Source: Promethearchaeia archaeon (GTDB taxonomy: Archaea > Asgardarchaeota > Lokiarchaeia > Sigyniarchaeales > SOKP01). Taken from it: a DNA stretch of 64,000 nucleotides. Under the pieces are notes generated by a model. It saw only the letters and a program-made list of their open reading frames with translations. It made no database searches and had not been told where the DNA came from. The position numbers were made by a program, and so were the translations under genes. How positions within the stretch are numbered: the stretch's first letter is position 1; each line of letters opens with the position of its first letter. Of the stretch, positions 17,052 to 26,039 are shown one piece after another. The stretch covers positions 50,449-114,448 of the forward strand of contig JAHQWH010000193.1 in assembly GCA_029856105.1 (NCBI GenBank). The letters are read 5' to 3'.

Positions 17052-17996
17052 TTATTTTTCTTTTTGCTTAACAATTATAACGATCGATACGACAATGATA
17101 ACAAGTCCTATTAAATGAAAGATTGTAAATAGTTCTCCTAAAAATAACGTAGCAAATATCGCAGTAATAATTGGCGTTGGCGAAAAAAGGATTGTTGCCT
17201 TCGAAACATCTAAATATGAGAGCGTTTTGTACCAGCAATATAATCCCGCCCCATAAACGGTTCCCATTGAGATGTAATAGAATTGGTTGATTGGTACAAA
17301 TAATAGGCTAATATTCTCGAAAGGAAAGAATAGAAAATAAGTAGAAAATAAAATAATACCACTCAAAATATTTCTAATAAAAACCATCTGAGTCGGAGTA
17401 GCTTCATTTCGAACAAAAACCGGCTTAGTAATTGAATGTCCAAACATCCATAAACAAGTAATAAATAACATAATCAACACGCCACTCAAGATATCTAAAC
17501 TAAAAGTTAAGAGATTAAATGATCCTTGCGAAATAGCAAGGATTAACCCAAAAAATAAAATCGTTGAAAAAATTATTTGTACTTTAGTTATCCGCTCTTT
17601 TAAAATTAGAAAACCAAAAATCAAACTAAAAAAGACTGTTGTTTTTTGAGTAAGAGACCCATTAATTGCTCCTGCTAATTCATATCCTATAAAAAATAGT
17701 AGTTGGTTAAAACCAAAGATTATTCCAATAAATAGAAAGAGCCAAATATTTTTTCTCCAGTTTTTAATCATGGAATTGGTATGATTGGTACTTGCATTAT
17801 TATTCTTAGCTAGATTCACTTTTTTCTCTATAATAATTAATGGTAAGAAAAGCGCTGCTTCTACTAAACAAGTCATTACGGCGAAAATGTGAGCATCAAG
17901 CGCAACTGGGCGGCTGTTAGCAATTATTGGTTGAAAACCTACAAAAATATTCCCAATAACCCCGAAAATTAAACCTTTCTTTAAGTTGGTGTTCAA
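17052..17996 (-). CDS. EamA/DMT-superfamily transporter (copy 1)
   Basis: A 314-residue protein with about ten hydrophobic helices in two five-helix halves separated by a short polar stretch (about residues 65-85). It has the conserved pattern A-G-A-I-N-G-S-L-T-Q-K followed by F-G-F-L-I-L-K-E, and in the second half P-I-I-T-A-I-F-A with F-L-G-E, hallmarks of EamA transporters. These move small metabolites or amino acids across the cytoplasmic membrane; direction and substrate are unknown. It is divergent from the UroD-family gene (118 bp apart) and is a paralogue of the 19277-20251 product. Confidence 0.87.
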   Translation of the reverse strand: MNTNLKKGLIFGVIGNIFVGFQPIIANSRPVALDAHIFAVMTCLVEAALFLPLIIIEKKVNLAKNNNASTNHTNSMIKNWRKNIWLFLFIGIIFGFNQLLFFIGYELAGAINGSLTQKTTVFFSLIFGFLILKERITKVQIIFSTILFFGLILAISQGSFNLLTFSLDILSGVLIMLFITCLWMFGHSITKPVFVRNEATPTQMVFIRNILSGIILFSTYFLFFPFENISLLFVPINQFYYISMGTVYGAGLYCWYKTLSYLDVSKATILFSPTPIITAIFATLFLGELFTIFHLIGLVIIVVSIVIIVKQKEK

Positions 17997-18114
17997 GATA
18001 TTTAAGATAAGGTATAAAAAATTAAAAAGTTTTACAACTAAAAAGAGTAGAAAAGTCTAAACCTCGATATAAAGAAAAAATACTATTAAATATTCCTATG
18101 TTGAAATATTAATT

Positions 18115-19275
18115 ATGAATAGTTTCGAACGAATATGGGCAGCTTTAAATCTCGAAGAACCCGATAGAATTCCAACACATACGATAAATATCGATGGTAA
18201 TGTTGCTGATAAGATCATAGGTCGTCCAGAAAGAACTGCGTTTGATGTATTTGACGATTTGGAAAAACAATACCCAGATGATTGGCTTGATAAAATCAAT
18301 TCTATCATTGTCGATATTGAAATATCTACTTTTTCGAAAGCAGTTAGAGCGGGGTATGAAATAGGGTTTGATGGCGTTGGAGTACAATATATACCATTCA
18401 TCTTCGAAAGTCAGACAGAACTGACGGATGTATTTGGAAAGAGACATAAAGTAAGAAATATTGATGGAAACCCTTATCCAGATTATTATGGAGGATACAT
18501 TAAAAATCGAGATGATTGGGAAAAATATCCTAAGCCAGATATGAAACAGGAATTTAAAACTGCTAAAAAATTTTATAAAGGAGTTCTAAGAAAGTGTAGA
18601 GATATCAAAGACGATATTTGTATTATAGCTCAAAATGCTTTAACGTCAGTATTTCCACCTGTATGGCAAGGCATGGGAATGAATAACTTTGCTCGCGCTT
18701 TAAAGAACGACCCAAAATTAATTGAAGAACGTTTTCGATTTTGCACTGACTTCGTCTTGACCGTTTTTAGAGCGTATTCCGATTGTGGTGCAAAGATTTT
18801 TCTCGAAGGAGGGGACATAGCACATAAAGGAGGTCCAATGATGAGTCCAAAATACTTCAACAAATATCTTTTACCACGATACCAAGAAGTTTCAGAAGCT
18901 ATACATGATTGGGGCGGGAAATATATATTACACACAGATGGTGACGTTACTTCTCAATTAGATTTTATTGTTGAATCTGGTTTTGATGGCCTCCAATGCC
19001 TCGAACCTCCTTGGGTTGATCCTTATTTGGTTAAAAAGAAAGTTGGAGATAAATTATGCTTATCTGGAAACATTGATACAAAACATATCTTAGTCGATGC
19101 TACTAAACAGGAAGTAGAACAAGCCGTGGCGAATGCGATAAAAGCAATGGGTAAGGGGGGAGGATTTATGATATCTCCGGCTAACTTTCATCCAAACATG
19201 ACAGTTGATCGTTTAAAATGGATGATTGAAGCTGCTAATAAATTAGGCGTTTACCCCTTACATAATATTGAGTAA
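18115..19275 (+). CDS. UroD-family protein (corrinoid methyltransferase-like)
   Basis: A 386-residue TIM-barrel protein. The N-terminal pattern E-R-I-W-A-A-L-N-L-E-E-P-D-R-I-P is typical of the uroporphyrinogen decarboxylase superfamily branch that includes MtaA, MtbA and CmuA-type methyltransferases. Candidate zinc-site residues include H in I-L-H-T-D-G-D (about 280), C in Q-C-L-E-P-P (about 298) and H in N-F-H-P-N-M. A true UroD is unlikely because no haem genes are nearby and the arginine-rich substrate motif is not seen. Methyl transfer between a corrinoid protein and a thiol or methylated substrate is the best guess. It is flanked by two EamA transporters, which may carry its substrate (inference). 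Confidence 0.8.
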   Translation: MNSFERIWAALNLEEPDRIPTHTINIDGNVADKIIGRPERTAFDVFDDLEKQYPDDWLDKINSIIVDIEISTFSKAVRAGYEIGFDGVGVQYIPFIFESQTELTDVFGKRHKVRNIDGNPYPDYYGGYIKNRDDWEKYPKPDMKQEFKTAKKFYKGVLRKCRDIKDDICIIAQNALTSVFPPVWQGMGMNNFARALKNDPKLIEERFRFCTDFVLTVFRAYSDCGAKIFLEGGDIAHKGGPMMSPKYFNKYLLPRYQEVSEAIHDWGGKYILHTDGDVTSQLDFIVESGFDGLQCLEPPWVDPYLVKKKVGDKLCLSGNIDTKHILVDATKQEVEQAVANAIKAMGKGGGFMISPANFHPNMTVDRLKWMIEAANKLGVYPLHNIE

Positions 19276-19276
19276 A

Positions 19277-20251
19277 TTACTTTTTCTCATCAAGCATAAG
19301 ATTCTTTTTTAACTTTTTTTCTCTTACAATCATGTAAATTGAAATTATAATAATAATCATGCCTATTAAATGGAAGATTGTGAATATATCGTCCAGAATG
19401 ATCCAAGCGAATAAAGCTGTTATAATTGGTGTTACTGAATTTATTACGCCAGCTTTTCCTATTTGTATATAAGATAAAGTTTTATACCAAAGAAATAAGC
19501 TTACACTGTAATCTAGTCCCATCAGAAGATAATATATGAAATAATTAGGGTTGAATACAATATTTATTCTGTCTAGAGGAAAAAAAATGAAATATGTAGA
19601 AAATAAAATTATTCCACTTAACAGACTCCGGATAAAAACTACTTGAATAGGGGAGAGCTCATTTCTGTCGAATCTAGATTTAGTGAATGTGTGGACGAGA
19701 GTGAACAAGGCAACATCTATCAGTAAGATTAGAACTCCAACATTAAATTCAAGCAAATTAAAAGATCCCTGTGTTATTGCAATATATACTCCGAAGAATA
19801 GAATTGCGCAGAATAGAAGTTGAACTTTTGAAATACTTTTTTCTTTTAAAAATATGTAACCAAATAATAAAGCGAAAAAAACTTCACTCTTTAAAGTTAG
19901 TGAGCTATTTATTGCCCCTGCAAGGTCAAAACCCACAAATAATAGCACAGGGACGATTGAAAAGGTAATTCCTATTATTGCAAGAAACTTTAAGTTGGTT
20001 TTCTTTTTCCATCCGTTTAACAAGGAATATAACTTTTCATTTGAGTTTACATCTATTGACGATTTTAGTTTGTGTCTTTCAAGTACAAACAACGGAAAAA
20101 AGATTGTAGCCATAATTAAAGCTGTTACTGCAGCAAATATGTAAGAATCAATAACTGATGGTCTAGAATTGGCAATAATCGGTTGAAGAGAGATCCCTAA
20201 TACACCAATTGTGCCACAAATCAATCCTTTTCTTAAATTATAATTTTCCAT
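19277..20251 (-). CDS. EamA/DMT-superfamily transporter (copy 2)
   Basis: A 324-residue, ten-helix transporter closely related to the 17052-17996 product: both begin with L-R/K-K-G-L-I and carry the N-S-R-P pattern and A-G-A-I-N-S/G-S-L-T. The second half keeps P-I-I-T-A-L-F-A-W. It converges on the UroD-family gene with one base between stop codons. The two copies flanking one enzyme gene suggest duplication around it. The C-terminus ends in a Lys-rich cytosolic tail. Confidence 0.87.
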   Translation of the reverse strand: MENYNLRKGLICGTIGVLGISLQPIIANSRPSVIDSYIFAAVTALIMATIFFPLFVLERHKLKSSIDVNSNEKLYSLLNGWKKKTNLKFLAIIGITFSIVPVLLFVGFDLAGAINSSLTLKSEVFFALLFGYIFLKEKSISKVQLLFCAILFFGVYIAITQGSFNLLEFNVGVLILLIDVALFTLVHTFTKSRFDRNELSPIQVVFIRSLLSGIILFSTYFIFFPLDRINIVFNPNYFIYYLLMGLDYSVSLFLWYKTLSYIQIGKAGVINSVTPIITALFAWIILDDIFTIFHLIGMIIIIISIYMIVREKKLKKNLMLDEKK

Positions 20252-20352
20252 TTGTCGTTTGTAAATTCAGATTTAATTGATACTAGTTAAAAAATAGTCT
20301 CTTTTTAAAATTTAAGTAATTAACAATTTAAACAAAAGAAAAGTAAAAAAGA

Positions 20353-22170
20353 TTATTTAGAATAACTTCCAAATTGAGGAAATGTCTTTAATTGGGTCGA
20401 ATTGAAGATAGGCCCATCTTTACATACGCTAATATCGTTCTTTTCTCCTACACAACAAGAACCACATAATCCTACTCCACATTTCATTTTTCTTTCCAGA
20501 CTAGCTTGAATTTCGATGTTTTTAGAATCTGCGATTTCGAGAACCCGTTTCATCATGATTTCCGGTCCACATGTAATAATAAGATCTATATTTTCCTTTT
20601 CAATTATATCTTCAATAGGATCCGTTACAACACATTTCTTACCTACAGACCCGTCTTCCGTAGTACACATCGTATTTGGAATTAGATCTATTAATCGATC
20701 GGCAAATATTAACGAGGGCTCATCTTTCGCTCCGATCGCTACAAATACATTCTTTTTATTTAATCTTAGAGATTCTGTTATAGTAATTAACGCTGGAATT
20801 CCCATTCCACCTCCTACTACAAGGATACTTTTTGCTTTTTCGTAATTAAACGAGTTTCCAAAAGGACCTCTAATCCCTATAGAATCTCCTTCTCTTAATT
20901 CAAATAATTTTGATGTTCCTTCACCAATTTTTTGAACTGTTACTTCGATAAGATTACCATTTATGCTAGAGATGGACATTGGTAAGAAATCAATATCGGG
21001 AAGCCATAATATAACAAACATTCCGGGTTTGTAGGCTTTCGCAATTCGCGGGTTTTTAACTATGAAGCTTTTAATATCGTGAGCATGCTCTTTTATCGAT
21101 TTAATTTTTACTATATCAGTTTTATTTCTTGTAATGTCTAAAATCAAATCCTCCTTTTCGTGTTCTAGAGGCTTTGTTTCGAGGAAACCTTGTTCGACAG
21201 CTAGCTCAAAAACTTCTTTACCTCTTTCAGTTCGCACAATTATAGTATTCCATCCGTCTTCACTGCCAAACTCTCCAACAGATATATCTGCAAACGAGGC
21301 TGTATAATCGGAACACGAAAAACAAGCAGCTCTAATTGCTTTATCGTATAAATAATTAAGGGGTATTTCTTTGACTGTTGAATCAACGCTTACTTTCATT
21401 TTGAAATTATCTTTATCGATATCAATTTTATCAACCTCGCTTAGGTTGATGTTAAATTCCTCAAACGCGATTTTTAATAATTGGTTGTAATAAGTTCCAA
21501 AACAAAAGGTTCCAATGGCTAACGTTACTAGATCGTAAGCTTCGTAATCGAAAGCAGGATGGTTTTGTACTTTTCTCAAAGCTTGTATTTGGCATGGAGT
21601 GCCTACTACCGCGATATCTTTACACTCCTTATTGATGGCATCGCCTAGAAGCGAAAGAGTTGGACCTTGACTTGGTTTATACCCAGCTCCTTTAAGTAAA
21701 TCTTGTTGACTCTGAGCAATTATTGGAAAAGGTCTGAAGTTCTCATCTTTATCAGTAATAATCGATGCGTCGATGAGACCATTCTCCATAGCAACCCATA
21801 GTAATCCTGTTAAAGGTCCTGCTTCAGCTGGGATCTTTTTACGTGCTTTATTTGTTAATTTTACAGAAACTATTTCGATATAGTGACCCAAAATTTTATC
21901 GTGTTCTTTACCAAAAACCCATTTATCTAATAGTGACAGAGGAATCTTCTCATTTTCAGTTTTCGGACAGAGATTATAACAGAGCCCGAATCCGTCTTTA
22001 CAAGTATTCATATCTTTGCAAGATCCATCTTCTATTGGGATTTCTTTTTCTCTATCAAATTGAATGCTAGCACAAAAGGCTCCACAAGCTCCACAGTATA
22101 CGCATTTTCCCGTTTGAATTATTTCCTCGTATAGTTCTTTCCAACCTTTTTGAGTTTTCCCAATATACAT
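20353..22170 (-). CDS. FrhB-PyrK fusion: F420/ferredoxin and NAD(P) flavoprotein
   Basis: A 605-residue fusion. Residues 1-~340 match the FrhB/FdhB family (flavin plus Fe-S oxidoreductase that handles F420 or ferredoxin), with C-V-Y-C-G-A-C-G-A-F-C at 23-33, further cysteines near 51-69, and V-G-T-P-C-Q near 190. Residues ~350-605 match PyrK-type electron-transfer subunits: flavin motif L-P-M-S-I-S, NAD-binding V-G-G-G-M-G-I-P, and a 2Fe-2S site C-G-V-G-L-C-G-S-C-C with a fourth Cys in V-C-K-D-G. One chain thus links an F420/ferredoxin site to an NAD(P) site. It is the last gene of the Kor operon, one base after the gamma subunit, so it probably takes electrons from 2-oxoacid oxidation. Direction and pyridine nucleotide are not visible. 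Confidence 0.88.
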   Translation of the reverse strand: MYIGKTQKGWKELYEEIIQTGKCVYCGACGAFCASIQFDREKEIPIEDGSCKDMNTCKDGFGLCYNLCPKTENEKIPLSLLDKWVFGKEHDKILGHYIEIVSVKLTNKARKKIPAEAGPLTGLLWVAMENGLIDASIITDKDENFRPFPIIAQSQQDLLKGAGYKPSQGPTLSLLGDAINKECKDIAVVGTPCQIQALRKVQNHPAFDYEAYDLVTLAIGTFCFGTYYNQLLKIAFEEFNINLSEVDKIDIDKDNFKMKVSVDSTVKEIPLNYLYDKAIRAACFSCSDYTASFADISVGEFGSEDGWNTIIVRTERGKEVFELAVEQGFLETKPLEHEKEDLILDITRNKTDIVKIKSIKEHAHDIKSFIVKNPRIAKAYKPGMFVILWLPDIDFLPMSISSINGNLIEVTVQKIGEGTSKLFELREGDSIGIRGPFGNSFNYEKAKSILVVGGGMGIPALITITESLRLNKKNVFVAIGAKDEPSLIFADRLIDLIPNTMCTTEDGSVGKKCVVTDPIEDIIEKENIDLIITCGPEIMMKRVLEIADSKNIEIQASLERKMKCGVGLCGSCCVGEKNDISVCKDGPIFNSTQLKTFPQFGSYSK

Positions 22171-22171
22171 T

Positions 22172-22771
22172 TTATTTACCTTCCTCCTTTAATTTTTGAA
22201 GAAATTTTTTTGCTTCTTGTTTTCCAAGCTCAAACGCTTCTATATTTGTGTCTAAGGTTGAACTTGGCACAAACTTTTTAATCGTTTTTAAAGCAGATTC
22301 TTCAGAAAATATCCCTGCAAGTATAGTAAAAACAGCAAACAAAATTGTATTTCCAAATACTATGTTACCAAATTTTTCAACAGCTAATTTCTGAACGGGG
22401 ATGTTCAAGGCTTTACTTATTTTTTTTGCCCCTCTAAATTTGTTTATCGTTGAGGGATCCCAAACTAAAAACCCGGTATTTTTATCAGATTTAACAAAAT
22501 TAGCTTTTATATCATTAGCAGATTCTTGAGACAAAACAATTAGAAAATCGTACGGCTTTAAGGCTTTCGGGTAATCAATATATTCAATACTTTTATCTAA
22601 ATCAACGACAACTTCCGCCCAACATTTTCCTCCGCGTGCAGCGGCAGAATAAGCTTCTGTTTGCGTAGCAGCGAGACCTTCATAGATTGAACTTGCCATA
22701 ATTATCATTTTGCTGAGAGTGATAACTCCTTGGCCGCCAAATCCACTTACTCGAATTTCGTATCGAGACAT
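22172..22771 (-). CDS. korC: 2-oxoacid:ferredoxin oxidoreductase, gamma subunit
   Basis: A 199-residue gamma subunit with the family start I-R-V-S-G-F-G-G-Q-G-V and the E-A-Y-S-A-A-A-R-G-G motif that lines the CoA-binding face. It is part of the heterotetramer that oxidatively decarboxylates a 2-oxoacid to acyl-CoA with reduction of ferredoxin. Separate alpha, beta, gamma and delta genes are the archaeal arrangement. The precise 2-oxoacid (2-oxoglutarate, pyruvate or branched chain) cannot be fixed by eye; A-Y-S-A-A-A-R-G-G and the beta subunit favour the 2-oxoglutarate/Kor group. It starts 3 bp after the beta gene. Confidence 0.9.
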   Translation of the reverse strand: MSRYEIRVSGFGGQGVITLSKMIIMASSIYEGLAATQTEAYSAAARGGKCWAEVVVDLDKSIEYIDYPKALKPYDFLIVLSQESANDIKANFVKSDKNTGFLVWDPSTINKFRGAKKISKALNIPVQKLAVEKFGNIVFGNTILFAVFTILAGIFSEESALKTIKKFVPSSTLDTNIEAFELGKQEAKKFLQKLKEEGK

Positions 22772-22774
22772 TGT

Positions 22775-23692
22775 TTATGTGCCTCCTCTTGCGATTTTTT
22801 GTATTTTAGCGTATTCTTCTGAGTACTCTGGTTTATCTGGCTCGTATCTAAATTCACCAATAATGTATTTATTAAACAATTCTACTTCACTCATGAATTT
22901 CGCTTGGTTTTTTCTTACGCTATTTCGCTTAATCCATTCTATCATCTTACCTGCTGTATCCATTTTTTCTCCTTTTTCTCCTAAATATTCAGCTCCTAAA
23001 CTACTCAAATTTTTTCTACCAAAATAAGTAACACAAGGCGTGATTAGCTCAATTACTGAAGTGCCTTTATGTTTTAAGGCTTTTCTGAAATACTTCATGA
23101 AAGTACGAGGATGAGCTACGGTAGTTCGTGCTACATAAGTTGCACCAGCTGCAAGAGCAAGTTTCACTCCATCACTTCTATTTTCAAACATTTTATATGG
23201 TGTTGTTGTACTATTAGCACCGTACAGGGTTGTTGGCGCACCTTGACCACCTGTCATTGCGTAAATACTATTGTTAAATATTAATATAATGCAATCTATA
23301 TTTCGGCGACAAGTATGGATAAAATGGTTCCCTCCAATTCCTAAACAATCGCCATCTCCTGTAAATATTATAGGTTTCATTTGAGGGTTGGCCATTTTCA
23401 TGCCAGTTGCTAACGAGGGTGCCCGACCGTGGAGCGATAAAACTTTTTGGGTAGCATGATGTACTAGTAATAACATCTGACTATAGCATCCAATACCGAT
23501 AACTAACGGGTATAATTTTGGATCTAGTTTTTCGTCTTCAAATATTCGGGTAAAAATATGGGCGATGATCCCATAACCGCATCCAGCGCAAAATCTAGAC
23601 GAATAATTACCCAATAAATGGCCCGCGTAAGAGATTAATACGTAAGGATTCTCTGGTTTCTCGTTTGGAAACATTGGTCCTATTCCCGACAT
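22775..23692 (-). CDS. korB: 2-oxoacid:ferredoxin oxidoreductase, beta (TPP) subunit
   Basis: A 305-residue TPP-binding subunit. The N-terminal F-C-A-G-C-G-Y-G supplies two cluster cysteines. The TPP/Mg2+ motif is G-D-G-D-C-L-G-I-G-G-N-H (about residues 115-126) with N-N-S-I-Y-A-M-T-G-G-Q about 30 residues later, and the G-R-A-P-S-L-A-T-G motif precedes it. The start ATG shares a base with the alpha-gene stop (TAATG), so translation is coupled. The C-terminal ~60 residues, rich in Glu and Lys, match the tail of KorB-type proteins. Confidence 0.92.
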   Translation of the reverse strand: MSGIGPMFPNEKPENPYVLISYAGHLLGNYSSRFCAGCGYGIIAHIFTRIFEDEKLDPKLYPLVIGIGCYSQMLLLVHHATQKVLSLHGRAPSLATGMKMANPQMKPIIFTGDGDCLGIGGNHFIHTCRRNIDCIILIFNNSIYAMTGGQGAPTTLYGANSTTTPYKMFENRSDGVKLALAAGATYVARTTVAHPRTFMKYFRKALKHKGTSVIELITPCVTYFGRKNLSSLGAEYLGEKGEKMDTAGKMIEWIKRNSVRKNQAKFMSEVELFNKYIIGEFRYEPDKPEYSEEYAKIQKIARGGT

Positions 23693-24861
23693 TAATTAGC
23701 CACCTCCTTAATAACTTTTAAAATATCATGTGGATGATGTATTTCACATGCTTTTGGAATTCTAATAACTGGTGTGCTAAGCTCAGTTACCCGTTCGACT
23801 TGTTCTGCTATAATTCCTGTATAGTTTAACTCAGGAACTATAACTGCTTTAACATCCTTAACAGCTTCTTTAACTTTCTCGTCTGGAAAAGGCCAGATTG
23901 TTATAAGTCTGAAAATTCCAACTTTTATTCCTTCTTTCCGTGCTAAATCAACCGCACGATAACTGGTTCTAACAGGTAGACCATAAGCAATTATAACTAT
24001 TTCAGCATCGTCCAATTTATAAGTGCTTGTTAGCGAAATTTTATCTATATTGCTAGTTATTTTATCGATCATCATCTCTATAAATTGAAGTGGTTTGGGT
24101 GTCGGTAAACCTTCGTAATTGTGAGGTTGCGAGAGAAACATTCCTGGACAATAATCAGTACCTATAATCGGTGGTTTAGGGATAACATATTTCCCGAGGT
24201 TCTCGTCTTTATAAGAAAATTTTTTGGTAAAATCATTTGGTAATTCACGGTCAATTACTCTCTTTAACACCTCTTCTTGTTGTGGTATATTAACTACTTC
24301 GTGAAGGTGTCCTAAATAAGCATCTGACATAATAAACACTGGGCAACGGTATGTCTCAGCAAAGTTAAATGCTGTAATTGTTAAATCATATAATTCTTGA
24401 CAACTCATTGGTGCTAATGTTATAACTTGAAATTCACCATTTCCCGCAAAGCGCATTAACCCTATATCATTATGATGCGGTTCTGTTACATATCCCGTCC
24501 CAGGACCATTACGCTGTACATCACAAAAAACAAACGGGATTTCTAAATTTGCTGCCATTGAGATCGTTTCGGTCATTAAAGAAAGACCAGGACCAGAAGT
24601 TGCTGTCATAGCCTTAGCGCCGACTAAGGAAGCCCCGATTACAGAATTAATAGATGCTATTTCGTCCTCCATTTGCATACAAACACCTCCAATTTGTGGC
24701 AATCTAACTGCAAGATGTTCAATTACCTCGGTACTTGGGGTGATAGGGTAACCTCCAAAAAATTTCAATCCAGCAGCTATAGCGCCTTCGGACATCGCTA
24801 TGTTTCCCATCATTAGATGTTTACCTTCTGGTAAGAATCTTTTACTATTTTCTATATCCAT
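23692..24861 (-). CDS. korA: 2-oxoacid:ferredoxin oxidoreductase, alpha subunit
   Basis: A 389-residue alpha subunit. M-S-E-G-A-I-A-A-G followed by G-Y-P-I-T-P-S-T-E-V (about residues 22-46) and M-E-D-E-I-A-S-I are the hallmark substrate/TPP-facing motifs, and T-S-G-P-G-L-S-L-M is also intact. The C-terminal Rossmann-like domain (about 270-389) is complete. Second gene of the operon, 14 bp after the ferredoxin-type delta subunit. Confidence 0.93.
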   Translation of the reverse strand: MDIENSKRFLPEGKHLMMGNIAMSEGAIAAGLKFFGGYPITPSTEVIEHLAVRLPQIGGVCMQMEDEIASINSVIGASLVGAKAMTATSGPGLSLMTETISMAANLEIPFVFCDVQRNGPGTGYVTEPHHNDIGLMRFAGNGEFQVITLAPMSCQELYDLTITAFNFAETYRCPVFIMSDAYLGHLHEVVNIPQQEEVLKRVIDRELPNDFTKKFSYKDENLGKYVIPKPPIIGTDYCPGMFLSQPHNYEGLPTPKPLQFIEMMIDKITSNIDKISLTSTYKLDDAEIVIIAYGLPVRTSYRAVDLARKEGIKVGIFRLITIWPFPDEKVKEAVKDVKAVIVPELNYTGIIAEQVERVTELSTPVIRIPKACEIHHPHDILKVIKEVAN

Positions 24862-24875
24862 TTTTTTTCACCTTG

Positions 24876-25145
24876 TTATACTTTGGCTTTATTAGCCACA
24901 TTTTCATTTTCTGATTCTTGCAAAATGTATATACACCAATCTGGACATCCATATTCGCATCGTTTACACGCTGTACAATATTTTGCTTTCCCTTCTTTAA
25001 CTCGTGGAATATAAGCAATTCTCATATTTAACTCGTCTCCCATTTCTAAAATACCTGTTGGGCACACATAGACACAAACTTGACAACCACCACACCTATT
25101 TTTATTTAGGAATAATGAAAAATTCTTCTCTCTATTCTCTAACAA
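24876..25145 (-). CDS. korD: 2-oxoacid:ferredoxin oxidoreductase, delta (ferredoxin) subunit
   Basis: An 89-residue 2[4Fe-4S] ferredoxin-like subunit with C-G-G-C-Q-V-C-V-Y-V-C-P (from residue 18) and C-T-A-C-K-R-C-E-Y-G-C-P (from about 57), both complete CxxCxxCxxxC sets. It passes electrons from the TPP site to soluble ferredoxin or to the FrhB-PyrK protein encoded last in this operon. It is the first gene; its promoter must lie in the 156 bp shared with the divergent LutA-like gene. Confidence 0.92.
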   Translation of the reverse strand: MLENREKNFSLFLNKNRCGGCQVCVYVCPTGILEMGDELNMRIAYIPRVKEGKAKYCTACKRCEYGCPDWCIYILQESENENVANKAKV

Positions 25146-25301
25146 TTTTGGAATTTTAGACCAACTCAGTTTTTATCTGATATTTTATTTAAATATTTTT
25201 ACCGTTATAAATTTCAATTTAATTTATTTTAAGTCTTTCTGCAATTATTCTTAAATAAAATAACATCAAATCTTAATTAAAACTAAAAAGTTAATTAAAT
25301 T

Positions 25302-26039
25302 ATGAGAAAGATAATTTATTTAGGGTGTTTATCAAGCTCAAAATACAAAGAAACTTGCGAAAATGGAATAAAGATCATTAAATTCCTTGACAATGAATAC
25401 GAAATTCTTGATGGTGTCCCTTGTTGCGGCGCGTTATCTTATCACATTTCCAGCGACGAAGAATTAAAGAAACACGTAGAATTTGTGAATAATTGGTTTA
25501 AATCAAACGATGTTTCTAAAATTGTTACGATTTGCGCAGGTTGTTATAATTATCTAACTCGATATTATAAACAATATTTAGGCTCTGATTTCAATGTCGA
25601 AGTTAAACACCTTTTACAATTTATGGCTACACCTGAAAATTTAAAGAAGTTGAATTTAAAGTATTCTGGAAAAAAATTAATTGTCAATTATCACGATGCT
25701 TGTCATCTACGAAATGCGATTCCACCAATCATCGAAGAACCAAGAACAATCATCAACTCGATCGATAATATAGAAATATTCGAAATGGAAAACACAAAAA
25801 TTAATAGTATTTGTTGTGGGGCTGGCGGAGGTGTCTATGCCATTTTTAAAGAAAATAGCGATTATAACGCTAAATCGATTTTCAATCAAATGAGGAAAGG
25901 AAAAGCTTTGTTAACAGCCTGTCCATTCTGTTATACTGCATTACAAAGAATACGAAAAGAAAATAATATTAGGAAACCTGTAATTAAATTTGAGGATTTT
26001 TTAATCAAAATAATGAATCAGGAGGATCCCTTAATATGA
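25302..26039 (+). CDS. LutA/HdrB-like CCG-domain protein
   Basis: A 245-residue protein with two CCG (cysteine-rich) domains: C-L near residue 8 with V-P-C-C-G-A and C-A-G-C in the first half, and D-A-C-H, I-C-C-G-A-G-G-G and C-P-F-C in the second. Such domains bind the non-cubane [4Fe-4S] cluster in HdrB or act in LutA/GlpC-like oxidoreductases. Its translational coupling to a LutB-like gene (ATGA overlap) supports a LutAB-type lactate or 2-hydroxyacid oxidising unit. With no hdrC gene adjacent, HdrB identity is less likely, but interaction with HdrA/MvhD encoded 12 kb away cannot be excluded. Confidence 0.8.
   Translation: MRKIIYLGCLSSSKYKETCENGIKIIKFLDNEYEILDGVPCCGALSYHISSDEELKKHVEFVNNWFKSNDVSKIVTICAGCYNYLTRYYKQYLGSDFNVEVKHLLQFMATPENLKKLNLKYSGKKLIVNYHDACHLRNAIPPIIEEPRTIINSIDNIEIFEMENTKINSICCGAGGGVYAIFKENSDYNAKSIFNQMRKGKALLTACPFCYTALQRIRKENNIRKPVIKFEDFLIKIMNQEDPLI

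Noticed and set aside
18096..18447. Two 100-codon minus-strand frames at the start of the UroD-family gene
   Set aside because: Both are antisense to a well-conserved coding region and show no family features.
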